A DNA stretch of 14,298 nucleotides from Deinococcus radiopugnans ATCC 19172. GTDB lineage: Bacteria > Deinococcota > Deinococci > Deinococcales > Deinococcaceae. The DNA is taken from the NCBI RefSeq assembly GCF_006335125.1, contig NZ_VDMO01000046.1:1-14298 (forward strand), given 5' to 3'. Shown piece by piece: positions 5,884 to 12,625 of this stretch (its first letter is position 1; each line of letters begins with the position of its first letter). The notes under the pieces are model-generated. The model was not told where the DNA came from. It ran no database searches and was given only the letters and a program-made list of their open reading frames with translations. The position numbers and the translations under genes were made by a program.

Positions 5884-7221
5884 GTGCATATTCAGGGCAT
5901 GACGCCCTCAGCGACGGTGGATATCGGTGGTCTGAGCGACTTCGTGCAGCCGTACCGCACCCTCTTCCGAGATCGGCGCCTCTTTGCTGCCTTCCAGGCG
6001 GCGCTGAGTGGCATCCTGGCCAGCGGCACCACGCGCCTGGCGCAGATGGCCCGCGTCGCCCCCGGTACGGGGGCGAGACCACAAGCGGAACGTCGACTGA
6101 GACGGCTGGTCCATCATGACCACCAACGCAGCGACCTGAACGCCGATACCCTGTTGAACCACATCCAGACGCAGGGTGCCACGCGGGTGGCCGGATCCGA
6201 TGAAGTGATCGTCGTTCTGGACGGCTCCGATCTGCGCAAGCCGCACAGTCAGACCCTGGAATATCTGGACACGGTGCGGGATCTGAGGGGCCAGCCAGTC
6301 GCGGGCTACCGGACCCTGAATGCCATCGGTTTGACGCCTGATGGGCGTCAAACGCTGCTGTACCACACGCTGTACAGCACCCTGGCCCCAGGCTTCACCA
6401 GTGAGAATACGGTGGTGCTCCAGGCGCTCGAACAGCTCACGCGCGCCCTGCGATCCGCGGGCGTGCTGCGGATCATCTTTGTGCTGGATCGCGGGTTCGA
6501 CCGCCTCCGGATCCTGCGCCGTCTGCGGCGGTTGCACGTCGATTTCGTGATCCGCGCCCGCCACCTGGATCGTCAGACGCGCCTGCGTCCGACGGGTGAG
6601 GGGGAACCGCTGCACGGTGCACTGCACCGTGCCCCAGTCACTCACGTCTTCGAATTGGCCCGTCCGGTCAAGCAGGGCAAGCGGCTGATCTGGCGCCCCA
6701 CCCGCACCGAACTGCGTGCCCAGCAGGTCTGGCTGGACGACGGCCGGCTGCCCGTTCGGGCCGTTCAGTTGAGCTTTCCCACACGTCCCAAAGGCGACGA
6801 GGAGGGCTGGGTGCTGCTGACCAGCCTGCCGGTGTCGCCCGGCGTGGACGCCGGGCAGGTGGTCCGCCTGTACCTGCGCCGCTGGAGCATCGAAGACGTC
6901 TTCGCCTGGACGAAGACGTCCCTGGGCTGGGAGGACGTCCGCCTTCACGACTTCCAGGCCCTGCGCACCCTGGTGGCCATGAGCTGGGTGGTGGCCGCCT
7001 ACGTCTTTACCCTGGGTGAAACGCTGGACACGCCACACGTCCGACTGCTCGCGCATCTGGGTGGCCACGTCCCCCACAAAAATCGCCCGCCTGGCAAGAA
7101 AACCTTGCTCCTGGGCTTGCAGCGGCTGGCCGCTGCATATCTCGCCACTCAGACCGCCCGTCACTGGGACCAGGGCGTCTCTGGAAATGACGTGCTGGAG
7201 CGCCTTCTCGGCAGGCATTGA
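5884..7221 (+). CDS. IS4-family DDE transposase
   Basis: A 445-residue cut-and-paste transposase. The DDE catalytic set is visible: D113 in [13 protein letters not shown]202 in [10 protein letters not shown] and E337 in the IS4 signature Y330-x2-R333-x3-E337-x6-K344 ([15 protein letters not shown]). No frameshift or stop interrupts it, so it is probably active. The first start is GTG 5884, only two bases inside the left inverted repeat end; ATG 5899 ([11 protein letters not shown]) is a shorter alternative. A promoter inside or before the left end is not evident. Confidence 0.93.
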   Translation: MHIQGMTPSATVDIGGLSDFVQPYRTLFRDRRLFAAFQAALSGILASGTTRLAQMARVAPGTGARPQAERRLRRLVHHDHQRSDLNADTLLNHIQTQGATRVAGSDEVIVVLDGSDLRKPHSQTLEYLDTVRDLRGQPVAGYRTLNAIGLTPDGRQTLLYHTLYSTLAPGFTSENTVVLQALEQLTRALRSAGVLRIIFVLDRGFDRLRILRRLRRLHVDFVIRARHLDRQTRLRPTGEGEPLHGALHRAPVTHVFELARPVKQGKRLIWRPTRTELRAQQVWLDDGRLPVRAVQLSFPTRPKGDEEGWVLLTSLPVSPGVDAGQVVRLYLRRWSIEDVFAWTKTSLGWEDVRLHDFQALRTLVAMSWVVAAYVFTLGETLDTPHVRLLAHLGGHVPHKNRPPGKKTLLLGLQRLAAAYLATQTARHWDQGVSGNDVLERLLGRH

Positions 7222-7222
7222 G

Positions 7223-7240
7223 TTTTGTCCGGTTCCCAAT
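7223..7240 (-). repeat. IS right terminal inverted repeat
   Basis: TTTTGTCCGGTTCCCAAT. It begins just after the transposase stop (7219-7221) and pairs with the left end at 15 of 18 positions. Confidence 0.85.
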
Positions 7241-7281
7241 ATGCACTGAGTCTAAAAAGCTATCGCTAAGTCCCAGCCCGC

Positions 7282-7321
7282 CCTACAGCAGCCCAACAGG
7301 GCGCCAACAGAACACCAACAG
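7282..7321. repeat. Four 11-bp-phased iteron-like repeats (CCAACAG)
   Basis: CCTACAG at 7282 and CCAACAG at 7293, 7304 and 7315 recur exactly every 11 bases, about one helical turn, so a protein would bind them all on one face. They lie about 105 bases before the rep start. An inverted copy CTGTTG is at 7350-7355. This is the layout of Rep-binding iterons in an origin, inferred from position and phasing. Confidence 0.72.
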
Positions 7322-7355
7322 ATAGCACCCCGCTCTACGCGGGGTGCTACTGTTG
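7316..7355. repeat. Long hairpin at the origin
   Basis: The left arm 7316-7333 (CAACAG, one unpaired A, TAGCACCCCGC) pairs with 7339-7355 (GCGGGGTGCTA, CTGTTG) around a TCTAC loop, giving about 17 base pairs with one bulge. The outer part of the arm is the last iteron, so the repeat and hairpin are merged. It could be an origin cruciform, a terminator protecting rep from the IS, or a translation-control structure in the rep leader. No T-run follows. Confidence 0.65.
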
Positions 7356-7425
7356 AAAACGAAGCGAGCCAGCAGCGCTACCAACGCTCTGACTCTGCTA
7401 CCCCACCTCGAAGGATCCACTCGCG

Positions 7426-8862
7426 ATGAACAATCAACGACAGGGCAGCCGTACCCCTATGGTAGGCCAAAACGCCCCCACATTTCCAGACCCCGCCACA
7501 GTTAAGCTCCCCCTCACCTCCAAGCAGGCGAAGACCACCAGTTACTTTCTGGAAATGGCCCGCGCTGTGCAGGTTCACCAGACGGACACGCCCCCTCCAG
7601 TGCCCGCCGCTGTCGATGCGTTCCTGAAGCAGGAATGCTCGGAGCTGGATAAGATCATGGCCGAGCTGGAAGCCCGCCGAGACGCTGATGCGGCCCGCGC
7701 TGAGAAGCTCGAAGCGCAGAAGTGCGAAGCCCAGCGCCGCCGCGAGGAGCGCCGCACCGCGTCCCTGGAAGCCCAGCAGGCCCCCTACAAGCGGCTTCAG
7801 GACTTCACCCCCTCTGCCGACATGCCAGCCCCCCTGCGAGCCTGCTACGCGCCAAGACGCCTGAAGGTCAAACCCACCGCGCCCCCCCCTGTTGCTGATC
7901 TGATGAACCTGGACGCCCTGCGCCCCCAGCGCGGCAAGGGCGCGGACACCGAAGGGGCCGGCGTGTGGGCGCAGCTGCTGGGCGAGCTGGCCCGCCACGC
8001 CCTGACGGTGCGCCCGGACCTGTACCGCCGCGCTGATGGATCTTTGCCCCCTCAAATGGTGCTGCACCTGCCCAACGAGCTGATGGCCGCGCAGGTGGAC
8101 AAGGACGTCAGCACCCTGCGGCGGTGGACCCCGATCCTCGAAGCGCTGGGGTATATCGATGCCCGCCCGCACTACACCACCATGACCACCCGTGACGGCC
8201 AGCGGATTCCGGTGATCGACGGCACGCTGTACGCGATCCGGCTGCAACCGGGCCACAAGGCCAAGCTGACGTACCAGGACTTGAACGCCCAGTACCGCAA
8301 CCTTGATGAGGACCGGCAGGCAGGCCGCACCGCCTGGAAGGTGGTCCAGCGGGCGGAGCAGTTGGCGGAGTGGGAAGCCGCGAAGGCTGAAAATGCGAAC
8401 GGCGTCCCAGACGCAGAAAAAAATATGCGCGGGTCAACTGCTCATCCGATGAAGGCCCAGTACCTCAAAGACCAGTTAAAAGCGTGGGCCGTTACCCCCG
8501 GCCAGGTTCAAGACCCGTTATTCGCTGACCCGCGCATATTCTCCACCGAGGAGCTCGAAGAAGCCGTCAAGACGGTGCAGGACGTGATTTACCTGCTGCC
8601 GACGGTGGCGGAATCCGACGCCAACAAACGGGCGGCGCTGGTGGGCATCCTGGGAACAGCGCTGGCCCACGCCCTGGAGGATGACCACTCGCAACGCTGG
8701 TACTGCAAAGCCATCTGGAACGCCTGGAATGCGGAGGTGGAAGGGCGCGGGGGACTCCAGGTGCTGGCGGCGCAATTGGCCCGCCTGGACGTGGATCGGC
8801 ACGAGTGGGGCAGCCTGAAACGCCCCGCTGCGCTGCTGAATGCCCGACTTCGGGCGGCGTGA
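7426..8862 (+). CDS. Plasmid replication initiation protein, winged-helix type
   Basis: A 478-residue protein. The N-terminal third is helical with a charged coiled coil (about 70-118, EARRDADAARAEKLEAQ). A winged-helix-like domain lies about 205-272 (LPPQMVLHLPNELMAAQ, DVSTLRRWTPILEALGYIDARP, TRDGQRIPVIDGTLYAIRL), similar in style to plasmid Rep and RepU-like initiators known from Deinococcus plasmids; the exact family is not certain. The C-terminal part (340-478) is mostly helical. ATG 7426 follows GAAGGA at 7410-7415. The phased repeats and hairpin directly upstream support a Rep role, and no other gene here could replicate the plasmid. Confidence 0.78.
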   Translation: MNNQRQGSRTPMVGQNAPTFPDPATVKLPLTSKQAKTTSYFLEMARAVQVHQTDTPPPVPAAVDAFLKQECSELDKIMAELEARRDADAARAEKLEAQKCEAQRRREERRTASLEAQQAPYKRLQDFTPSADMPAPLRACYAPRRLKVKPTAPPPVADLMNLDALRPQRGKGADTEGAGVWAQLLGELARHALTVRPDLYRRADGSLPPQMVLHLPNELMAAQVDKDVSTLRRWTPILEALGYIDARPHYTTMTTRDGQRIPVIDGTLYAIRLQPGHKAKLTYQDLNAQYRNLDEDRQAGRTAWKVVQRAEQLAEWEAAKAENANGVPDAEKNMRGSTAHPMKAQYLKDQLKAWAVTPGQVQDPLFADPRIFSTEELEEAVKTVQDVIYLLPTVAESDANKRAALVGILGTALAHALEDDHSQRWYCKAIWNAWNAEVEGRGGLQVLAAQLARLDVDRHEWGSLKRPAALLNARLRAA

Positions 8863-8864
8863 CC

Positions 8865-8887
8865 TCCGGCGCAGAGTGCGCGCCGGA
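8865..8887. terminator. Hairpin downstream of rep
   Basis: TCCGGCGC (8865-8872) and GCGCCGGA (8880-8887) form a perfect 8-bp GC stem with a seven-base loop two bases after the rep stop codon. No T-run follows, so it may stall or stabilise RNA and need not be a strict intrinsic terminator. Confidence 0.5.
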
Positions 8888-8959
8888 TGCCCCACCCCCT
8901 CAGCCGACCCACAGGAAGATGACCCGCCGCGAGGCAGGCCATGCTGTAAATGTTCCATT

Positions 8960-8965
8960 TATAAT
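8960..8965 (+). promoter_or_regulatory. Consensus -10 box of a leaderless promoter
   Basis: TATAAT ends five bases before ATG 8971, so transcription would start at or next to the start codon. No convincing -35 is seen. It marks the start of the AT-rich island. Confidence 0.75.
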
Positions 8966-8970
8966 GAAGC

Positions 8971-9498
8971 ATGCGTCTTCATCGAAATGATCTCAAGATT
9001 TTTGATTCAGCTGTCGCGCATCATGCAGCTTCTCGTCTACTCCGTGCAAAGTTCAGTGCGTTTGGTCCTGTTGACTCTGATTTACAGAACTCCGAATTCA
9101 AGCAAGCCGCTCTAGAACCCTGGAAAGAGAATCTTCATCTCTCTGTGGAAGTGTTGATCGGTTTTGCCGCTGAACTGTATCTCAAAGGATTTATTCAAAT
9201 CTATGGTGCGCCTCAGAAAAGAATCTATGGCTTGTATGAGCTTTTCACTGCCCTTCCACAGAAGGTTCAGGATAAATTACAAGAGTGCTCCGACGATTTG
9301 GAGTTAGGCGAGCCGATCGAGCGGCATCTGAAGAAGGTGGCTGACAGCTTTGCAGGTGTGCGATACATTCATGAAGGCTTCCCAGGAAATGATGTCTTGT
9401 CCCCCAAAATCCTCGAGGTCTTTCATAAGCATTTATTGGAATCAGTTGGAGGTAGGTCAGCAGAGCGATTCACGCTGGAAGGCACCGTCGAGGAATAG
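8971..9498 (+). CDS. HEPN-like domain protein
   Basis: A 175-residue, mostly helical protein with FAAELYLKGFIQIYG (65-79) and SFAGVRYIHEG (126-136), a pattern I associate with HEPN-fold proteins (a first long helix with AxELYLK and a later RY/H motif). HEPN proteins are often RNA-targeting toxins or defence components. The classical Rx4-6H ribonuclease motif is not clearly present: R131 and H134 are only two residues apart. Thus nuclease activity is uncertain. Codon use is much more A/T rich than rep, suggesting recent acquisition. No MNT-type partner follows. Start at 8971 is set by the TATAAT five bases upstream (leaderless). Confidence 0.6.
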   Translation: MRLHRNDLKIFDSAVAHHAASRLLRAKFSAFGPVDSDLQNSEFKQAALEPWKENLHLSVEVLIGFAAELYLKGFIQIYGAPQKRIYGLYELFTALPQKVQDKLQECSDDLELGEPIERHLKKVADSFAGVRYIHEGFPGNDVLSPKILEVFHKHLLESVGGRSAERFTLEGTVEE

Positions 9499-9735
9499 CT
9501 GAGGCTGCGGAGGCCAGAGGTGCCTGCGTCATCAAATATTCCTTCACTGGTAATCTTATTAATATTTTTATTTACTTGGTATTTATATGGTACAAGCAGT
9601 AACGATGCTGTCATTTTTCTGCTTTCACTTTTAATTAGCACGAGTATATAGCGTAAAAATAATTAGTCTTAAAGGAATAACTCCGTTATTTATAAATTAA
9701 ATGAGTTATTAGTACTAAGATAAAGTGTCTATTTT
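9499..9735. other. AT-rich non-coding spacer
   Basis: About 240 bases, strongly A/T rich, in an otherwise GC-rich plasmid. It contains AATAACTC (9676-9683) paired with GAGTTATT (9703-9710) around a 10-bp palindrome ATTTATAAAT (9688-9697). I see no gene. It could be foreign DNA, a DNA-unwinding region or a promoter-rich stretch. Confidence 0.6.
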
Positions 9736-9978
9736 TTAGGGAGAGGGTGCTTGTTTCTTGATCTTGCCGACCCAGCGGATCGACCATTGCGCGGCGGTCA
9801 CGCGGGCCTTGTGGTGGGCGAGCAGGTAAGCCGCAGCGGTGGCGGTGTCCTGGTCCAGGCCCGCCGCCACCAGATGCGCCGCCAGTTCAGGCACCTGGCC
9901 CGCTTCCACCAGTTCGAGCTGACCTCCGCGCTTGATCTCGTAGGTACACCGGGGCAGTTTAGGACCGCGAGCTGTCAT
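9736..9978 (-). CDS. Small hypothetical protein
   Basis: Eighty residues, GC-rich codons like the plasmid backbone and unlike the AT-rich DNA on both sides. It reads MTARGPKLPRCTYEIKRGGQ, a central helical part (VPELAAHLVAAGLDQDTATAAAYLLAHH) and a basic end (WSIRWVGKIKKQAP). I do not recognise the family. TAGCAT lies six bases before the ATG on this strand, fitting a leaderless start. It is the only small gene here on the minus strand. Confidence 0.65.
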   Translation of the reverse strand: MTARGPKLPRCTYEIKRGGQLELVEAGQVPELAAHLVAAGLDQDTATAAAYLLAHHKARVTAAQWSIRWVGKIKKQAPSP

Positions 9979-10164
9979 GGGCGCATGCTACGAAATAGGG
10001 CAAAGGCCAAGGCAGAGAGGACGTTTCGAGCCGGCGGGCCGTTCGACTGGGTGCTGTCCGAATCCACCCAAAAGCTGGGTCTAGGTCAAAGATGAAGATT
10101 TGTACTCTTTGTTAGAAATATAAAAGATAGATACGTCTCCTTCTCCTGTGTATGCTTTGAACCC
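9979..10164. other. Spacer between divergent small genes
   Basis: No gene seen. It holds the minus-strand -10 candidate TAGCAT just upstream of 9978, and on the plus strand TATGCT (10151-10156) eight bases before ATG 10165, a leaderless -10 candidate. Composition shifts from GC-rich to AT-rich near 10090. Confidence 0.5.
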
Positions 10165-10374
10165 ATGCTCAAGGAAGTATATAAAGGCCGTGAGATCGTT
10201 ATAGATTTCTCTCCCCTCCCTAACCGTCCTCTCGGCAGGCATGCCGCTGCCCGGAAAAACTGGACCGTCAAGATAGACGGTGAAAGTATTCTTGATAGAA
10301 TCTCTTATATAGGGATTCGAGACGAAAATTTGATTATGTCTGCTGCAAAAAAGTATGTGGATAAGCTATATTGA
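10165..10374 (+). CDS. Small hypothetical protein in AT-rich DNA
   Basis: Sixty-nine residues with alternating strands and helices: EVYKGREIVIDFSPLP, a basic middle (GRHAAARKNWTVKIDGES) and a C-terminal helix ending KKYVDKLY. It resembles small alpha/beta proteins but I recognise no family. No ribosome binding site; TATGCT at 10151-10156 suggests a leaderless transcript. AT-rich codons match the HEPN-like gene and may indicate common origin. Confidence 0.55.
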   Translation: MLKEVYKGREIVIDFSPLPNRPLGRHAAARKNWTVKIDGESILDRISYIGIRDENLIMSAAKKYVDKLY

Positions 10375-10593
10375 GCCGATAACCTCTGTGGAATAGTATT
10401 TCTCTGGCAGATCATTTATTCATTTCGGGTCTATTTTTAAATTTGAAATTGAAAACATTCAGTTGAGCCAATATCAATAAAATTTATTGTTTGAGACGTT
10501 TTCTTTGTAAGACACTCTAAACGTGAGTTAATGGAGTTTTGGCTTTACTTCGCGCACACCTTTGGAACTCAATTGTCGCTAAGAATCAAAAGT
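10375..10593. other. AT-rich spacer before the winged-helix genes
   Basis: About 220 bases, AT-rich, no gene seen. A frame from ATG 10531 runs into the winged-helix gene, but its extra 21 residues are not shared by the paralogue, so I treat them as untranslated. Confidence 0.5.
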
Positions 10594-10836
10594 ATGAAAG
10601 CGAGTGATGTCCTGCTGTGCCTCTCTCGCGATGAGCAACGCCAAAACGGCATCTATGATCGACTGATTCAATGTGGACACCAGCCCCGCATATCGTCCTT
10701 ACGACACATCCTGGAAAGACTCACCGAGGCTGGGTTGGTGGTGACCAGAACGACTGAACTGGGCGGGTGCTTCTACCGGTTGGCTGACGTTGAAACGGTG
10801 GAAGCGGCACTTGAGGCCACGGAGTTACAGGATTGA
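10594..10836 (+). CDS. Winged-helix-like small DNA-binding protein, paralogue A
   Basis: Eighty residues: MKASDVLLCLSRDEQRQNGIYDRL, CGHQPRISSLRHILERLTEAGLVVTR, GGCFYRLADVETVEAALE. Helix-helix-recognition helix followed by a beta wing (GLVVTRTTELGGCFYRL) fits a minimal winged HTH. It is clearly paralogous to 11017-11289 along the whole length. I chose ATG 10594 because homology to the paralogue begins exactly there. No strong ribosome binding site; a leaderless start is possible. Role unknown, probably transcription control of plasmid or cargo genes. Confidence 0.7.
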   Translation: MKASDVLLCLSRDEQRQNGIYDRLIQCGHQPRISSLRHILERLTEAGLVVTRTTELGGCFYRLADVETVEAALEATELQD

Positions 10837-11016
10837 CCCTTGAGCGTTGCAACGCGCTGAAGCTCAAGCAGAGATAGGCTCTGGCGGCTGAGCTTTCCTC
10901 GTCTCTCTTTTTCAGGCAGAACTTTAAAGAGTCTGCAGTTTGAGATGTTTAGTGTGCAATCCGGGTTGCACTCCCTCACCACTTCTAACGGCAAAGTATG
11001 CCGAAGGCTGGATAAC
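10837..11016. promoter_or_regulatory. Spacer with palindrome GCGTTGCAACGC between the paralogues
   Basis: A 12-bp perfect palindrome at 10844-10855 lies inside longer arms CTTGAGC (10839-10845) and GCTCAAG (10862-10868). The core AGCGTTGCA recurs at 11363-11371, before the next small gene. This pair of sites may be operators for the winged-helix proteins. GAAGG nine bases before ATG 11017 can serve as ribosome binding site. Confidence 0.45.
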
Positions 11017-11289
11017 ATGAAGGCGAATGATGTGCTGCTCTGCCTCTCTCTCGAAGAGCAGCGACAGAGTGATATTCGTGACCGACTGACCAAACGTGGC
11101 CATGTGCCCAGCATGGCCTATTTACGAAAAACATTGAGAAAATTCGCGGCAGATGGGTTGGTGGTGATGAGAAAGGCCGAGAACGGTGGATGCTTTTATC
11201 GATTGGCCGAGGGCGAAGCGGTGGAGGCGGCGTTGGACAGTGCATGGGACACTCAGCGCTCTGCAATCAGCTCCGGCGGCAGGACGTAA
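11017..11289 (+). CDS. Winged-helix-like small DNA-binding protein, paralogue B
   Basis: Ninety residues: MKANDVLLCLSLEEQRQSDIRDRL, RGHVPSMAYLRKTLRKFAADGLVVMR, NGGCFYRLAEGEAVEAALD, then a short unrelated tail (WDTQRSAISSGGRT). Full-length paralogue of the protein at 10594, so the pair arose by tandem duplication, and has since diverged substantially. Start ATG 11017 is where homology begins. Two related small winged-helix proteins side by side could form heterodimers or bind related operators. Confidence 0.72.
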   Translation: MKANDVLLCLSLEEQRQSDIRDRLTKRGHVPSMAYLRKTLRKFAADGLVVMRKAENGGCFYRLAEGEAVEAALDSAWDTQRSAISSGGRT

Positions 11290-11404
11290 ACGAGATCCGC
11301 CCCACCAGTCCAAGGGGCTGAGGCGCTTCAAACTGCATCCCTGCGTTGTGTTCTTGATTCATAGCGTTGCAGCCGCTGTCGATGGGTGTACAGGAGGAGT
11401 CACC

Positions 11405-11596
11405 ATGACCGACGAACAGTACCAACAGGCTGAGGTGATCCGCCATCTGCCCTGCACAGCCGATGAGCGCCGTCAGGTGCTCGATCAAATGGCCCAGCGC
11501 CGCGCTGTGCTGCTGGCTCAACTCGTAGAAATCAACAAGGAGTTGCACGACATGGAAGCCATTGAGATGGGCCACCGCGCCGCACTGAATCCTTGA
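11405..11596 (+). CDS. Small helical (coiled-coil) hypothetical protein
   Basis: Sixty-three residues: MTDEQYQQAEVIRHLPCTADERRQVLDQMAQRRAVLLAQLVEINKELHDMEAIEMGH. The C-terminal half is a continuous amphipathic helix, probably a dimeric coiled coil. The start is well defined: AGGAGGAG at 11392-11399 just before ATG 11405. An AGCGTTGCA motif lies upstream at 11363-11371. I do not recognise a family; a longer frame upstream is not supported. Confidence 0.7.
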   Translation: MTDEQYQQAEVIRHLPCTADERRQVLDQMAQRRAVLLAQLVEINKELHDMEAIEMGHRAALNP

Positions 11597-11639
11597 TGTC
11601 CAGTCCTCAAACCTACTGCGAAGCTGCACATCCTCACTG

Positions 11640-11679
11640 GCAGGCCAGGACCGGGAAAACTCCTCCGGTCCTGGCCTGC
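11640..11679. terminator. Strong hairpin, 15-bp perfect stem
   Basis: The arms 11640-11654 and 11665-11679 are perfectly complementary, with a ten-base loop. Placed 43 bases after the small coiled-coil gene and before the next promoter, it probably ends or protects the upstream transcript. No T-run follows, so it is not a classical intrinsic terminator; it may instead be a binding or RNA-stability element. Confidence 0.65.
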
Positions 11680-11721
11680 TGCTTCCGGTGTGCTTGAAAG
11701 AAAATAGGGCGCTCTTTGGGT

Positions 11722-11731
11722 CTGGTACTCT
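11722..11731 (+). promoter_or_regulatory. Extended -10 promoter, leaderless
   Basis: TGGTACTCT includes an extended -10 (TGnTACTCT; TACTCT at 11726-11731) six bases before ATG 11738, so the transcript would start near the first codon. Confidence 0.6.
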
Positions 11732-11737
11732 CCCTCC

Positions 11738-12139
11738 ATGTTGACCTTCTCGGAACACGTCAGGAACAAGTCGCCAGAGACACAGCGCCGTCTTTACACG
11801 CTGTTTCAACGGGCGGTCAAACAGGGTGAAATCCCGGCCCTGAAACTCTTGACGCGCTTCGAGATTCAAGGCTTCAAGGGACAGCCCCGGCAGGTCCAGA
11901 ACTACGCCTACACGGATGGCACCGCTCAGCAGGTTTCGGCGTGGATCGAACGGCAAGAGCAGACCCAAAAGCAGAACGGTTTCACGGTGGAGCAGGCGCA
12001 GGAGCTGACCGACGCTGAGTTGAATGCGGCGATCCAGCAACAGACAAAGGGCAGCCGGAAGCGCAAGCCCAAGGCCACAAAGACCACGAAGAAGCCCGCT
12101 TCCACCAACGAAGAAAAAACACCTGAACCCATTCACTGA
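11738..12139 (+). CDS. Hypothetical basic protein with Lys-rich tail
   Basis: A 133-residue protein: a helical N-terminal part (SPETQRRLYTLFQRAVKQGEIPALKLLTRFEIQ, about 12-44), a Gln-rich middle (QQVSAWIERQEQTQKQNGFTVEQAQELTDAELNAAIQQQ) and a disordered Lys/Thr-rich tail (SRKRKPKATKTTKKP). The basic tail suggests nucleic-acid binding. No family recognised. The start is supported by the extended -10 six bases upstream, and the gene is closed by a clear terminator 14 bases after its stop. Confidence 0.7.
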   Translation: MLTFSEHVRNKSPETQRRLYTLFQRAVKQGEIPALKLLTRFEIQGFKGQPRQVQNYAYTDGTAQQVSAWIERQEQTQKQNGFTVEQAQELTDAELNAAIQQQTKGSRKRKPKATKTTKKPASTNEEKTPEPIH

Positions 12140-12152
12140 TTCCGTCTGAGAG

Positions 12153-12177
12153 CTGGGGCCACGCGCCCCAGTTTTTT
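12153..12177 (+). terminator. Rho-independent terminator
   Basis: CTGGGGC (12153-12159), loop CACGC, GCCCCAG (12165-12171), then six T's (12172-12177). A textbook intrinsic terminator for the gene ending at 12139. Confidence 0.92.
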
Positions 12178-12625
12178 AGGGTCTCCAGCAGGGCCAGGAA
12201 GCAGAAGCAGGAGCAGAAAAAGGAGACCCTCCCCAAACTCGATTGCGCCGCGCTGGGAGGAGGAAAACGGGACTGGAGTGGCTATTTGGGGAGGGTAAGC
12301 AAGATAAGCGTGCGGGTAAACTAGCTAGAGATCGAGGTTTTTTGCTGTGTGGCACGTTGTTCTTACACGGGTAAAATTTGAGCTTCACCACCCGCGCACT
12401 TTTGGGCGAAAAATTACGCTGAGAAACGACGAAGCAGCAGCTCGAATACCAGGGCATGAGCGTCAGCAGGAGGAGGCGTTGGGCGGCGATTTCCTGCGGA
12501 TGCTGGGGTGTTCCGCAAGATTAGCACTAGCGTGCATCTTGCCTCTAGAACGCAGTTCTAGAGGGGAAAAAACCAGAGTACGCCTTCAATAAATTCCTGG
12601 ACAGTCAAAATGGTACGTTGACGTT
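12178..12625. other. Mobilization control region, oriT candidate
   Basis: About 450 bases without a credible gene, upstream of the accessory and relaxase genes. It holds overlapping inverted repeats: AGGGTCTCC (12178-12186) with GGAGACCCT (12222-12230), and ACCCTCCCCAAA (12226-12237) with TTTGGGGAGGGT (12285-12296). It also holds CTAGCTAG (12321-12328), a direct repeat CGGGTAAA (12313-12320 and 12368-12375) and two adjacent hairpins (12515-12564). Such a set before a relaxase operon is typical of an origin of transfer. I cannot locate the nick site. TACGTT (12614-12619) six bases before ATG 12626 is a leaderless -10 candidate. Confidence 0.65.
12515..12564. repeat. Two back-to-back hairpins in the oriT candidate
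   Basis: The first is GCAAGAT, TA bulge, GCAC, loop TAGC, GTGC, ATCTTGC (12515-12542). The second is CCTCTAGAAC, loop GCA, GTTCTAGAGG (12542-12564), perfect over 10 bp. A GGAAAAAACC stretch follows. Relaxases usually bind such a hairpin next to the nick, so this is the most likely core of oriT. Confidence 0.6.

Larger units (their letters stand above)
5864..7240 (+). mobile_element. Complete IS4-family insertion sequence
   Basis: A 1,377-bp element bounded by 18-bp terminal inverted repeats (5864-5881 and 7223-7240; 15 of 18 match) and carrying a single full-length transposase gene. ATGC occurs immediately outside both ends (5860-5863 and 7241-7244) and may be a 4-bp target duplication, which is short for classical IS4 members (about 9-13 bp) but could also be chance. 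It sits between the toxin-antitoxin terminator and the replication origin, so those two blocks were adjacent before insertion. Confidence 0.88.

Noticed and set aside
5908..7239. 443-residue minus-strand frame
   Set aside because: Antisense of the IS4 transposase, which has the full DDE and YREK signature.
7282..7321. CRISPR-like array
   Set aside because: Repeats are only seven bases and spaced by four; too short for CRISPR and better explained as iterons.
9423..9641. 72-residue minus-strand frame
   Set aside because: Overlaps the HEPN-like gene end, no start signal and no protein-like pattern.
11267..12136. 289-residue minus-strand frame
   Set aside because: Runs antisense through two genes with clear start signals, a strong hairpin and a promoter.
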